A DNA stretch of 64,000 nt from Pseudonocardia halophobica (GTDB lineage: Bacteria > Actinomycetota > Actinomycetes > Mycobacteriales > Pseudonocardiaceae), in contig NZ_BSFQ01000029.1 in assembly GCF_027922425.1 (NCBI RefSeq), forward strand, positions 1-64,000, written 5' to 3'. Below are positions 32,485 to 40,712 of the stretch, one piece after another. The translations under genes and the position numbers were made by a program. Numbering within the stretch: the stretch's first letter is position 1; every line of letters begins with the position of its first letter. The notes under the pieces are model-generated. The model was given only the letters and a program-made list of their open reading frames with translations. It had not been told where the DNA came from and did not search any database.

Positions 32485-33428
32485 AGGGTCGGGGGCAGGT
32501 TCAGGGCGGGGAACCAGGACCAGCCGAAGGTGGTGATCTCGGCGATCCGGTCGCCCTCCACCCGCAGGACGTCGAGCTTGAACGGGCGGAACACCGTGTC
32601 CCCGGGGCGGCGCAGGTAGCTCGCCGCGGCCGGCATGAGGTTGACGCCGGTCGGCAGCAGCCGCCAGTCGCCGTCGCGGTCCGGCCCGAAGGCCCGGTCG
32701 AGCAATGTCCGGAGCCGGTCGTGCCCCTCGAAGCAGAAGGGCGCGGGCGGCATGGTGACCCGGATGTCCTCGGCCGCGGCGGCGAGCGCGGCCGCCGCGT
32801 CGTTCCGCTCGTGTGCCGCGATGAACCGGTCGAGCAGCTCCTTCTCCGCCGGGTTCGGCTCCTGGACGGACCAGTCGTCGCGGTGCGACGGCAGGTGGGT
32901 CCGCAGCGTCTCCCGGGCCCGTTGCAGCGCGCTGTTCGCCGCCGCGACGCTCGTCCCGATCATCTCCGCGGTCTCCTTCGCGGGCAGCCCCAGCACCTCG
33001 CGGGCCAGCAGCGCTGCCCGCTGCCGGGGCGGCAGGACCTGCAGGGCCACGAGGAACGCGAGCTCGATCGTCTCCCGCGCCACGACGAGCGCGTCGGGCT
33101 CCTCCTCGGCGCTCGCGGGCTCGAGCAGGGTGTCCGGGTAGGGCGTCAGCCAGGCCACCTCGGCCGCCGACGCCGGGCGGCGGGCCCGGGCGCGGGCGGC
33201 GTCGAGACAGACCGTGGTCGCGATCCGGTACAGCCAGGCCCGGAGGTGCGTGCCGTCGAATCCCTCCCGCCCGCGCCAGGCCCGCAGGTAGGTCTCCTGG
33301 ACGGCGTCCTCGGCGTCGGCCACCGACGCGAGCATGCGGTAGCAGTGCACGTGCAGCTCGCGCCGGTGCCGGGCGAAGCCCGCCTCCAGGTCGACCGTCG
33401 GGTCGGGGCCCCTCAGCGCGGGGTCCAT
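32481..33428 (-). CDS. ECF sigma factor with C-terminal SnoaL-like domain (SigG/SigJ type)
   Basis: Alternative sigma factor of 315 aa. Region 2 spans about residues 20-80 (RRELHVHCYRMLASVADAED then AVQETYLRAWRG). Region 4 spans about 135-190 (LQVLPPRQRAALLAREVLGL then PAKETAEMIGTSVAAANSAL). About 205-315 is a SnoaL/NTF2-like domain (EKELLDRFIAAHERNDAAAL and AEITTFGWSWFPALNLPPTL) that replaces a classic anti-sigma partner and may regulate activity. The ATG shares a base with the stop of the upstream VOC gene, so the two are coupled. No anti-sigma gene is seen. Confidence 0.92.
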   Translation of the reverse strand: MDPALRGPDPTVDLEAGFARHRRELHVHCYRMLASVADAEDAVQETYLRAWRGREGFDGTHLRAWLYRIATTVCLDAARARARRPASAAEVAWLTPYPDTLLEPASAEEEPDALVVARETIELAFLVALQVLPPRQRAALLAREVLGLPAKETAEMIGTSVAAANSALQRARETLRTHLPSHRDDWSVQEPNPAEKELLDRFIAAHERNDAAAALAAAAEDIRVTMPPAPFCFEGHDRLRTLLDRAFGPDRDGDWRLLPTGVNLMPAAASYLRRPGDTVFRPFKLDVLRVEGDRIAEITTFGWSWFPALNLPPTL

Positions 33429-33847
33429 CAGCGCTTCGGGCTCCGGACCTCCTGGAGGGCCCAGGAGTTGCCGTCGGGGTCGGCGAAGTAGACGAAGGTG
33501 CCGTAGTCCTCGTGCTCCGGGTGCACCCCGGCCGTCTGCGCGCCGTCGACGAAGTGCTGCGGCCCGCTGTTCTCGACGCCCGCGGCCTCCAGTTCGGCGT
33601 GCGCCTTCTCGATGTCCGTGACGACGAGGTGGCAGCCCTGCAGCGAGCCGGGCGCGGCCCCGCCGCCGAGGCCGGTGCCGAACACGATCGAGCAGGCCGA
33701 TCCGGGCGGGGTGACCTGGACGGCGCGGAAGTGCTCGTTCGGGTGGAAGTCGGAGTCGACGGGGAAGCCGAGCTTCCCGGCGTAGAACTCGTACGCGCGC
33801 TCCACGTCGGAGACGGGGACGACGACGACCTCGAGCCTGCAGTCCAT
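33428..33847 (-). CDS. VOC (glyoxalase/bleomycin-resistance) superfamily protein
   Basis: A 139-aa protein with the paired beta-alpha-beta-beta-beta modules of the VOC fold: MDCRLEVVVVPVSDVERAYE begins module 1 and GCHLVVTDIEKAHAELEAAG module 2. The end FVYFADPDGNSWALQEV is characteristic and carries the likely metal-ligand Glu. The minus-strand start has the ribosome-binding site GGGAGGA 6 nt upstream. Such proteins are often co-transcribed with SigG/SigJ-type sigma factors, as here. The substrate is unknown. Confidence 0.9.
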   Translation of the reverse strand: MDCRLEVVVVPVSDVERAYEFYAGKLGFPVDSDFHPNEHFRAVQVTPPGSACSIVFGTGLGGGAAPGSLQGCHLVVTDIEKAHAELEAAGVENSGPQHFVDGAQTAGVHPEHEDYGTFVYFADPDGNSWALQEVRSPKR

Positions 33848-33870
33848 GGTGGTTCCTCCCTGTGCGGTGG

Positions 33871-33910
33871 GGTGTCGCTGCTGTGGTGTCGCTGCTGTGG
33901 TGTCGCTGCA
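33871..33910. repeat. 14-bp tandem repeat upstream of the VOC gene
   Basis: The unit GGTGTCGCTGCTGT occurs almost three times (33871, 33885, 33899) between the divergent VOC and PemK-like genes. Confidence 0.8.
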
Positions 33911-33933
33911 TGGAACGACCGCCGCGCCGGAAA

Positions 33934-33953
33934 CTCATCGGTCGACCGATGAG
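33934..33953. promoter_or_regulatory. Perfect 20-nt palindrome, probable operator
   Basis: CTCATCGGTC followed directly by its complement GACCGATGAG. It ends at the first base of the -10-like GATGCT (33953-33958) of the PemK-like gene and lies between two divergent genes, so a dimeric repressor bound here could control either or both. Confidence 0.65.
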
Positions 33954-33965
33954 ATGCTGTCGACC

Positions 33966-34463
33966 ATGGACTGGGGCAACCTGCTCAAGCAAGCCGTCGA
34001 CGTGGGCTTCAAGATCCTCGCGCAGGCGGACGACGCGCCCGCCCGCCCCGCACCGGAGGGCCACGGCGGGGTCCGCAGCGCGCCGACGGGCGACCGGGCC
34101 CGGCGCATCGCCTACGCCCCCGAGCTCGACGGCGCCGCGGACCCGGGCGAGATCGTGTGGACCTGGGTGCCGTTCGAGGAGGACGCGAGCCAGGGCAAGG
34201 ACCGGCCGCTGCTCGTCGTCGGGCGGCAGGGCGGCGAGCTGCTCGGGCTGATGCTGTCCAGCCAGCACAAGCGCGAGGGCGACCCGGACTGGGTGGCGAT
34301 CGGGTCCGGCGAGTGGGACCGCGAGGGCCGCGAGTCCTTCATCCGGCTGGACCGGGTGCTCGAGGTCGGCGAGCACGACATCCGCCGGGAGGGCGCGGTG
34401 CTCGACCGGGGGCGCTTCGACCGGGTGGCGGACGAGCTGCGCGGCCGCTTCGGCTGGGAGTGA
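33966..34463 (+). CDS. PemK/MazF-like protein, orphan
   Basis: 165 aa. About residues 55-160 match the actinobacterial PemK/MazF-like family: the diagnostic block EIVWTWVPFEEDASQGKDRP is followed by LLVVGRQGGELLGLMLSSQH. MazF relatives are mRNA endonucleases; this subgroup is often found without an antitoxin, and none is visible here. The ATG at 33966 lies 7 nt after GATGCT, suggesting a leaderless message; an ATG at 33954 is the alternative. Whether it is toxic is unknown. Confidence 0.8.
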   Translation: MDWGNLLKQAVDVGFKILAQADDAPARPAPEGHGGVRSAPTGDRARRIAYAPELDGAADPGEIVWTWVPFEEDASQGKDRPLLVVGRQGGELLGLMLSSQHKREGDPDWVAIGSGEWDREGRESFIRLDRVLEVGEHDIRREGAVLDRGRFDRVADELRGRFGWE

Positions 34464-34473
34464 CGGCGCCGGA

Positions 34474-35154
34474 TCAGTTGGGGCCGAAGGGCTCCGCGAA
34501 GGTGCTCATCGGCGTGGGCACCGCCCGGAGCCGCTCCAGCAGCCCGCGCTCGCGGGCGATGAGCAGTCGCACCATGCGCAGCCGCTCGACCGGGCAGGTC
34601 TGCTCCAGCAGCGCCTGCCGGTCCTCGAGCGGCAACAGGCAGTCCGCGGCGAGGACGTGCGCGAGCTCCGCCGTCGGGACCTCGCGGGCGGGCTCGGACC
34701 AGTCGTCGTTCTTCCACGCCGTGGCGCAGTAGTCGCGGTGCGCGGCCCGGGCGGCGCCGGCGAGCATGCGAGTCAGGTCGTCCGACTCGGAGATCTCCTT
34801 GTCGTCCGGCACGAACTCGACCGCGCCGCAGAGGTACGGCTTGACCTCCGCGTCGAGGTCGAGCAGGCGGAACCGCCGCGCGCCGGTGGTCACGACGTCG
34901 TAGCGCCCGTCGGGGAGCCGCCGCACGTCGAGCAGCCGGGCGGTGCAGCCGATCGCATGCAGCGCGTCGAGCCCGCGGGTGTCGGGATCGTGCCCCTCGC
35001 GCACGGCGACGACGCCGAACTCCTTGTCCGGCACCGCCCCCGTCACGAGGTCGACGGTGAGCTGGCGGTAGCGCGGCTCGAAGATGTGCAGCGGCAGCGA
35101 CGCCCCGGGCATGAGCACCGTGCTCAGGGGGAAGAGGGGGATCGTCGCAGCCAC
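34474..35154 (-). CDS. LON N-terminal (substrate-binding) domain protein
   Basis: Standalone LON-SB/PUA-like domain protein of 226 aa without ATPase or protease parts. The opening ATIPLFPLSTVLMPGASLPL then HIFEPRYRQLTVDLV is typical. Further blocks are EFGVVAVREG, GCTARLLDVRRLPDGRYDVV and GARRFRLLDLD. The helical second half ends in LLERLRAVPTPMSTF. Function is unknown; the domain may bind unfolded proteins. GTG start at 35154 is supported by the -10 box on the minus strand, 6 nt away, inside the 3' end of the NrtR-like gene. Confidence 0.88.
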   Translation of the reverse strand: MAATIPLFPLSTVLMPGASLPLHIFEPRYRQLTVDLVTGAVPDKEFGVVAVREGHDPDTRGLDALHAIGCTARLLDVRRLPDGRYDVVTTGARRFRLLDLDAEVKPYLCGAVEFVPDDKEISESDDLTRMLAGAARAAHRDYCATAWKNDDWSEPAREVPTAELAHVLAADCLLPLEDRQALLEQTCPVERLRMVRLLIARERGLLERLRAVPTPMSTFAEPFGPN

Positions 35155-35158
35155 GACG

Positions 35159-35878
35159 TCACGGTACGGGCCGCACCGCGCCGTCGCCTGCCGAGTCGCG
35201 GGTGCCCGGCGGGCGGAGCACGGCCGAGGCGTCGGTGACGCGCAGGGCCCGCTCGGTGAACCGGAACACCGCGGCGGGACGGCCGCCGGCCGGACCGGGC
35301 GGCGCGGTCTCGCCGGTGGCCGCCAGGACGTGCCGCCGGGTGAGCACCCGCTGCAGGTTGGTCGCCGACACCGGGTGCCCGAGCGCGGCGACGTAGAGCT
35401 CGCGGAGCGCGGAGATCGTGAACTCCCGCGGGGCGAGGGCGAAGCCCAGGTTGGTGTAGGAGAGCTTGGCGCGCAGGCGGTCCCGGGCGTCGTGGACGAT
35501 CTCGGCGTGGTCGAACGCCGTCTCCGGCAGGTCGTCGACCGGGAACCAGGCGGTGTCCGCGGGCACGGCCGGGTCGACGTCGGACGGCACGAGCCCGAGG
35601 AACGACGTGGCGACGAGCCGGATGCCGGGCACCCGCTCCGGCGCGCTGAACACGCCGAGCTGCTCGACGTGGGTGACCTCGCGGACGTCGACCTTCTCGG
35701 CGAGCTGGCGGCGCACCGACTCCTCGACGTCCTCGGTGTCGCCGAGCGTGCCGCCCGGCAGCGCCCAGCGGCCCCGGTGGGGATCCTTGCCGCGCTGCCA
35801 GAGCAGCACCTGGAGGGCGTCCTCACGGACCTGCAGGACGGCCGCGAGCACCTCGTGGCCCGTGGGACGGGCGGGCAT
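35159..35878 (-). CDS. nrtR: NrtR-like Nudix-family regulator of NAD synthesis
   Basis: 239 aa. Residues about 5-140 form a Nudix domain (VLLWQRGKDPHRGRWALPGG then TLGDTEDVEESVRRQLAEKV). Its Nudix box is degenerate: the core REXXEE is not intact (RRQLAEK), as in NrtR repressors that have lost hydrolase activity. About 150-230 is a winged helix (APREFTISALRELYVAALGH then VSATNLQRVLTRRHVLAATG and AAVFRFTERALRV). NrtR proteins sense ADP-ribose and repress NAD genes. The gene is divergent from nadABC, which carries an inverted repeat at its transcription start. The ATG at 35878 has a -10 box on the minus strand 6 nt upstream. Confidence 0.85.
   Translation of the reverse strand: MPARPTGHEVLAAVLQVREDALQVLLWQRGKDPHRGRWALPGGTLGDTEDVEESVRRQLAEKVDVREVTHVEQLGVFSAPERVPGIRLVATSFLGLVPSDVDPAVPADTAWFPVDDLPETAFDHAEIVHDARDRLRAKLSYTNLGFALAPREFTISALRELYVAALGHPVSATNLQRVLTRRHVLAATGETAPPGPAGGRPAAVFRFTERALRVTDASAVLRPPGTRDSAGDGAVRPVP
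35161..35166 (-). promoter_or_regulatory. -10 box of the LON-domain gene
   Basis: Reads TACCGT on the minus strand, 6 nt before the GTG at 35154. Confidence 0.6.
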
Positions 35879-35884
35879 GCGCCG

Positions 35885-35890
35885 ATCGTA
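35885..35890 (-). promoter_or_regulatory. -10 box of the NrtR-like gene
   Basis: Reads TACGAT on the minus strand, 6 nt before the ATG at 35878; a leaderless message is predicted. Confidence 0.65.
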
Positions 35891-35996
35891 GGGGCCGCCG
35901 CGGTGATCCGGGCGAACCGTCCGTTCCGGGACGCGCAGGTTACGGGCGGGTGAGTTCCGGGTCACGCGGACGGTGTCCTGCGGGCGGCCGCGATGC

Positions 35997-36002
35997 TACG
36001 AT
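35997..36002 (+). promoter_or_regulatory. -10 box of nadABC
   Basis: TACGAT, placing the start of transcription near 36009, inside the left arm of the inverted repeat at 36008-36032. Confidence 0.6.
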
Positions 36003-36007
36003 CGCCG

Positions 36008-36032
36008 TGTTTTCGACCAACAGGCGAAAACA
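36008..36032. promoter_or_regulatory. Inverted repeat at nadA start, candidate NrtR operator
   Basis: TGTTTTCG (36008-36015) and CGAAAACA (36025-36032) are perfect complements 9 nt apart. The site covers the predicted transcription start, so bound protein would block initiation. The A/T content is unusual for this genome. The neighbouring NrtR-like gene makes it the leading candidate ligand. Confidence 0.65.
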
Positions 36033-36049
36033 TCCGAGGAGGACGAGCG

Positions 36050-37051
36050 ATGACCGTGACGGCTGACGTGCAGGCGGGGACCGGCGTCCCGTACCCCGGC
36101 TGGGCCGACGAGGTGCGCGAGCTCGCGCGGCGCCGGAACGCCGTGCTGCTGGCGCACAACTACCAGCTGCCGGCGATCCAGGACGTGGCGGACCACGTGG
36201 GCGACTCCCTGGCGCTGTCCCGGATCGCGGCCGAGGTCGACGCGGAGACCATCGTGTTCTGCGGCGTCCACTTCATGGCCGAGACGGCGAAGATCCTCTC
36301 GCCGGAGAAGACCGTGCTGATCCCCGACGCGCGGGCCGGCTGCTCGCTCGCCGACTCGATCACCGTCGACGAGCTCCGGTCGTGGAAGGCCGAGCACCCC
36401 GGCGCCGTCGTGGTCAGCTACGTGAACACGACCGCCGCGGTGAAGGCGGAGACCGACATCTGCTGCACCTCGTCGAACGCGGTCGACGTCGTCGCGTCGA
36501 TCCCCGAGGACCGCGAGGTGCTGTTCCTGCCGGACCAGTTCCTGGGCGCGCACGTCCGGCGCACCCTGGACCGGAAGAACATGCACGTCTGGGCGGGGGA
36601 GTGCCACGTCCACGCCGGCATCAACGGCGCCGAGCTGACCGCACAGGCGGAGGCCCACCCCGACGCCGAGCTCTTCGTGCACCCGGAGTGCGGCTGCGCC
36701 ACGTCGGCGCTCTACCTCGCCGGGTCGGGCACCGTGCCGGCGGACCGGGTCAAGATCCTCTCGACCGGCGGGATGGTCGACGCCGCCCGCGCGTCGCACG
36801 CGAAGTCGGTCCTGGTGGCGACCGAGGTCGGCATGCTGCACCAGCTCCGCCGGGCCGCCCCGGAGATCGACTTCCGCGCGGTGAACGAGCGCGCGAGCTG
36901 CACCTACATGAAGATGATCACGCCCATGGCGCTGCTGCGCAGTGTCCGCGAGGGCACGGACGAGGTGCACGTCGACCCCGAGCTCGCCGCGCGCGGGCGC
37001 GCCGCCGTCGAGCGGATGATCGCGATCGGCCGGCCCGGGGGTGGCGAGTGA
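36050..37051 (+). CDS. nadA: Quinolinate synthase
   Basis: 4Fe-4S enzyme condensing iminoaspartate and DHAP to quinolinate. The ATG at 36050 has GAGGAGG at 36036-36042. Cluster cysteines are in DARAGCSLADSIT, HPECGCATSALYLAG and NERASCTYMKMITPM. The opening HNYQLPAIQDVADHVGDSLA is diagnostic. 333 aa. It overlaps nadB by GTGA, giving the operon nadA-nadB-nadC. Confidence 0.97.
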   Translation: MTVTADVQAGTGVPYPGWADEVRELARRRNAVLLAHNYQLPAIQDVADHVGDSLALSRIAAEVDAETIVFCGVHFMAETAKILSPEKTVLIPDARAGCSLADSITVDELRSWKAEHPGAVVVSYVNTTAAVKAETDICCTSSNAVDVVASIPEDREVLFLPDQFLGAHVRRTLDRKNMHVWAGECHVHAGINGAELTAQAEAHPDAELFVHPECGCATSALYLAGSGTVPADRVKILSTGGMVDAARASHAKSVLVATEVGMLHQLRRAAPEIDFRAVNERASCTYMKMITPMALLRSVREGTDEVHVDPELAARGRAAVERMIAIGRPGGGE

Positions 37052-38625
37052 CCTGGGAGGCGGGCGCCGACCTGGTCGTCGTCGGGTCGGGCGTCGCGGG
37101 GCTGACCGCCGCGCTCGACGCCGCCGAGGCCGGGCTGCGCGTGGTCGTGGTGACCAAGGACGCGACCGACGCCGGCAGCACCCGCTGGGCCCAGGGCGGC
37201 GTGGCCGTCGTGCTCGGCGACGTGCCGGGCGACACGGTCGAGGCGCACGCCGCGGACACCCTCGCCGCGGGCGGCGGGCTCAACGACGCCGAGGCGGTCG
37301 CCGCGATCGTCGCGGGCGGGCCCGCCGCGGTCGGCCGGCTGCGCGAGCGCGGGGCGCTGTTCGACGCGCGCGGCGCCCGGCTCGACCGGACCCGCGAGGG
37401 CGGGCACTCCGCCTTCCGCGTGGTGCACGCGGGCGGCGACGCGACCGGCGCGGAGATCGAGCGCGCCCTGGTCGAGGCCGCCCGGTCGCTCACGGTCCTC
37501 ACCGGGCACGTCGCGGTCGACGCCCTCAAGGACGCGTCCGGCCGCGTGGCCGGGCTCGCCGTGCTCGACGACGCCGGCCGCCCCGGCGTCCTGCGCGCCC
37601 CGGCCGTGCTCCTGGCCACCGGCGGGTACGGGCAGCTCTACGCGAGCACGACCAACCCCGGGACGTCGACGGGCGACGGCGTGGCGCTGGCCCTGCGCGC
37701 CGGGGCCGCCGCGGCCGACCTGGAGTTCGTGCAGTTCCACCCGACCGTGCTCTACACCGGGCCCGCGGTCGGCCGCCGGCCGCTGGTCACCGAGGCGGTC
37801 CGCGGCGAGGGCGCGGTCCTGCGGGACCGCGCCGGCACCCGGTTCATGGTCGGCCGGCACCCGCTCGCCGACCTCGCCCCGCGGGACGTCGTGGCCGCCG
37901 CGATCACCCGCCGGATGGCCGAGACCGGCGCGGACTGCATGTACCTCGACGCCACCGGGCTGGAGGGCTTCGCGGCCCGGTTCCCCACGGTGTACGCGTC
38001 CTGCCGCGAGGCCGGCATCGACCCCACCCGTGAGCCGATCCCCGTCACCCCGGCGGCGCACTACGCGTGCGGCGGCGTGGTCGCCGACATCGACGGCCGC
38101 ACCGCGGTCCCGGGGCTGTACGCCGCCGGCGAGGTGGCGCGCACCGGTCTGCACGGGGCGAACCGGCTGGCGTCGAACTCCCTGCTCGAGGGGCTCGTGG
38201 TGGGCGAGCGCACGGTCCGGGCCGTGGTCGAGGACCTGGCGCACCCGCGCACCACCTCGTCCGAGCTCGTCGCGCCGGCGCCCGCGGTGGGCGTGGCCGA
38301 CCGGGGCGTGGTCCAGCGGGCAATGAGCGCCTACGCCGCGATCGGCCGGGACGCGACGGGCCTGGCCACGGCGTCGGACGTCGTCGAGCAGGCCACGCTG
38401 CTGGCCACCCCGCTCGACCGCACCGGCGTGGAGGACGCGGCGCTGACCCTGCTCGCGCAGGCCGTGCTCGCGGCCGCCGGCACCCGCCGGGAGAGCCGCG
38501 GCTGCCACGTCCGTACGGACTTCCCCGACCGCGACGACGTCTGGCAGAAGGAGTCCCTGCTCGTGACCCTCGACGACGGCGGCCGCCCGGTCGTCGGCAC
38601 GGACGCCCTGGCGGGTGCGGCGTGA
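37048..38625 (+). CDS. nadB: L-aspartate oxidase
   Basis: FAD enzyme oxidising L-aspartate to iminoaspartate for NadA. The dinucleotide-binding motif VVGSGVAGLTAALDAAEAG lies near residues 10-28. Signature regions: TRWAQGGVAVVLGDVPGD, EFVQFHPTVLY, YACGGVVADIDGRTAVPGLY and GANRLASNSLLEGLVVG. The C-terminal helical domain ends with RRESRGCHVRTDFPDRDD. 525 aa. Coupled on both sides by GTGA overlaps. Confidence 0.97.
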   Translation: MTWEAGADLVVVGSGVAGLTAALDAAEAGLRVVVVTKDATDAGSTRWAQGGVAVVLGDVPGDTVEAHAADTLAAGGGLNDAEAVAAIVAGGPAAVGRLRERGALFDARGARLDRTREGGHSAFRVVHAGGDATGAEIERALVEAARSLTVLTGHVAVDALKDASGRVAGLAVLDDAGRPGVLRAPAVLLATGGYGQLYASTTNPGTSTGDGVALALRAGAAAADLEFVQFHPTVLYTGPAVGRRPLVTEAVRGEGAVLRDRAGTRFMVGRHPLADLAPRDVVAAAITRRMAETGADCMYLDATGLEGFAARFPTVYASCREAGIDPTREPIPVTPAAHYACGGVVADIDGRTAVPGLYAAGEVARTGLHGANRLASNSLLEGLVVGERTVRAVVEDLAHPRTTSSELVAPAPAVGVADRGVVQRAMSAYAAIGRDATGLATASDVVEQATLLATPLDRTGVEDAALTLLAQAVLAAAGTRRESRGCHVRTDFPDRDDVWQKESLLVTLDDGGRPVVGTDALAGAA

Positions 38626-39503
38626 GCGCCGGCATCGCCGCGGGCGTCGGCGGCGCCACCGAGATCGGGGTGCCGGACCCCGACGACCTGGCCCGCGTGG
38701 TGCGCACCGCGCTCGACGAGGACCTGCGCTACGGCCCCGACGCCACCACGGCCGCCACCGTGCCGGCCGACGCCGTGGCCGTCGGGTCGTTCACGCCCCG
38801 CAGGGCCGGGGTGCTGGCCGGCGTCCCGGTCGCGAAGGCCGTGCTGGACCTGGTCGTGCCGGAGTGGGAGCTGCTCGCCGAGCTGCCGGACGGGTCACGG
38901 CTGACGCCGGGCGAGCCCGCGCTCGTCGTCCGGGCGCCGGTCCGGGCGCTGCTCACCGCCGAGCGCACCGCCCTCAACCTGCTCTGCCACCTGTCCGGGG
39001 TGGCGACGGCGACGGCGCAGTGGGTCGACGCCGTCGCGGGCACCCGGGCGCGGATCCGGGACACCCGCAAGACGCTCCCGGGCCTTCGGCTGCTGGAGAA
39101 GTACGCCGTGCGCTGCGGCGGCGGCGTGAACCACCGGCTCGGGCTCGGCGACGCGATCCTGATCAAGGACAACCACGTGGCGGCGGCGGGCTCGGTGTCC
39201 GCGGCGCTGCGGGCCGCGCGGGAGCGGGCCCCGGAGCTGCCGTGCGAGGTCGAGGTGGACTCGCTCGCGCAGTTCGACGAGGTGCTGGAGCTGGGGGCGG
39301 AGCTGGTCCTGCTGGACAACTTCAGCCCGCACCAGACCGCGGAGGCGGTGCGCCGCCGCGGCACCGCCCCGACCCTGCTCGAGTCCTCCGGCGGCCTCGT
39401 GCTCGCCGACGCCCGCGAGTACGCCGAGACCGGGGTCGACTTCATCTCGGTCGGCGCCCTGACGCACTCGGTGACGGCGCTGGACCTGGGCCTGGACCTG
39501 TAG
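38622..39503 (+). CDS. nadC: Nicotinate-nucleotide pyrophosphorylase (carboxylating)
   Basis: Quinolinate phosphoribosyltransferase, the last committed step to nicotinate mononucleotide. 293 aa. Blocks: ALDEDLRYGPDATTAATVPA, ERTALNLLCHLSGVATATAQ, DTRKTLPGLRLLEKYAVRCG with substrate-binding Arg/Lys, HRLGLGDAILIKDNHV, and LLESSGGLVLADAREYAETG. The GTG start overlaps nadB. Confidence 0.97.
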   Translation: MSAGIAAGVGGATEIGVPDPDDLARVVRTALDEDLRYGPDATTAATVPADAVAVGSFTPRRAGVLAGVPVAKAVLDLVVPEWELLAELPDGSRLTPGEPALVVRAPVRALLTAERTALNLLCHLSGVATATAQWVDAVAGTRARIRDTRKTLPGLRLLEKYAVRCGGGVNHRLGLGDAILIKDNHVAAAGSVSAALRAARERAPELPCEVEVDSLAQFDEVLELGAELVLLDNFSPHQTAEAVRRRGTAPTLLESSGGLVLADAREYAETGVDFISVGALTHSVTALDLGLDL

Positions 39504-39554
39504 CGGGTATCCGCCGGCCGCTCCCGCCGCTCCTCGAGGGTGGAGGTGGTCGCC

Positions 39555-40712
39555 GTGCGGATCCTCGTCGCCTCGTGGCCGGGGTTCGGTCACCTGCTGC
39601 CGATGGTGCCCCTGATCCGGGCCGCGCAGCGCGCCGGGGCGGAGGTCGTGGTGTCGACGGGCGCCGATCTCGCGCCCACGGCCGCGCGGCTCGGCGTCCG
39701 CGTGCACCGCTCGGGGGCCACGCTGGCCGCGTCGTTCGCCCGGCTGAACGGCGTGACGTCCGGCGGGCTGCCCCCGGACGAGCGGCCCCTCGTCGCCGCG
39801 CGGCACTTCTTCGGCGCGGGCGCGGTCGAGCGCGCCCGGGACGTCGCGGCGCTGCTCGACGACTGGCGGCCGGACCTGGTCGTGCACGACACCCTGGAGC
39901 TGGGATCGGCGACCGCCGCGGTGGCGCACGGGGTCCCGCACGTCACCCACGGGTACGGGCCGACGGTGCCCGACACCGCGCGCTTCGGCCACGTGATCGG
40001 GGAGACGATCGGCGCCGCGGGGCTGCCCGACCCGATCACGGCCGTGTTCGCCGCGCCCTACCTGGACCCGTGCCCGCCGGGCCTGCGCGGCCCGGAACCG
40101 CACCCGTGGACGGACCTGCGTCCGGTGCGGCCCACCGCCGGTGAGGTCGGCGAGCCCGATCCCGACCTCGCCGCCGCGCTCGACGCCCTGCCCCACGAGG
40201 ACACCGTCTACGTGACCCTCGGGACGGTCACGAACCGCGCTCCGGAGATCTTCCGCGCGGTGCTGGAGGGGTGCGTGCGCCGGGGCGTGAACGTCGTGGT
40301 GACGACCGGGCCGGACGTCGACCCCGCCGGCCTCGGACCGCAGCCGCCCGGGGTCCTCGCGGCGCGGTACCTCCCGCAGGCCCAGGTGCTCCCGCGCTGC
40401 CGCGCGGTGGTGTCCCACGCCGGTGCCGGCACGATGATCGGCGCGGTCTGCCACGGCCTGCCGCAGCTGTGCCTGCCCCAGGGCACCGACCAGCCGTCGA
40501 ACACCGCGGCGCTGGTGCCGACCGGCGCGGGCCTCGCCCTGGAACCCGGGGAGGTCACGCCCGACGCGGTCGCCACGGCGCTGGGACGCCTGCTCGGCGA
40601 GCCCTCCTTCCGGCGGGCGGCGCAGCGGCTCGCGGCCGAGGTCGCCGCGATGCCCGTCGCGGACGAGGTCCTCGCCGAGGTGGTGTACGAGGTCGCCGGA
40701 GCGGCCTCCTAG
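39555..40712 (+). CDS. GT1 (UGT/MGT-type) glycosyltransferase
   Basis: Glycosyltransferase of the kind that decorates macrolides, lipids or small molecules, 385 aa. The N-terminus VRILVASWPGFGHLLPMVPL has the GHLLP block. The donor domain contains DTVYVTLGTVTNRAPEIFRA and the nucleotide-binding signature CRAVVSHAGAGTMIGAVCHG then PQLCLPQGTDQPSNTAALV. GTG 39555 has GGAGG at 39542-39546. No biosynthetic cluster is nearby, so substrates are unknown. Its stop codon overlaps that of the convergent gene in a shared CTAG. Confidence 0.88.
   Translation: MRILVASWPGFGHLLPMVPLIRAAQRAGAEVVVSTGADLAPTAARLGVRVHRSGATLAASFARLNGVTSGGLPPDERPLVAARHFFGAGAVERARDVAALLDDWRPDLVVHDTLELGSATAAVAHGVPHVTHGYGPTVPDTARFGHVIGETIGAAGLPDPITAVFAAPYLDPCPPGLRGPEPHPWTDLRPVRPTAGEVGEPDPDLAAALDALPHEDTVYVTLGTVTNRAPEIFRAVLEGCVRRGVNVVVTTGPDVDPAGLGPQPPGVLAARYLPQAQVLPRCRAVVSHAGAGTMIGAVCHGLPQLCLPQGTDQPSNTAALVPTGAGLALEPGEVTPDAVATALGRLLGEPSFRRAAQRLAAEVAAMPVADEVLAEVVYEVAGAAS

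Noticed and set aside
33966..34463. Complete toxin-antitoxin module
   Set aside because: No small antitoxin gene is next to the PemK-like gene on either strand; neighbours are the VOC gene and the LON-domain gene.
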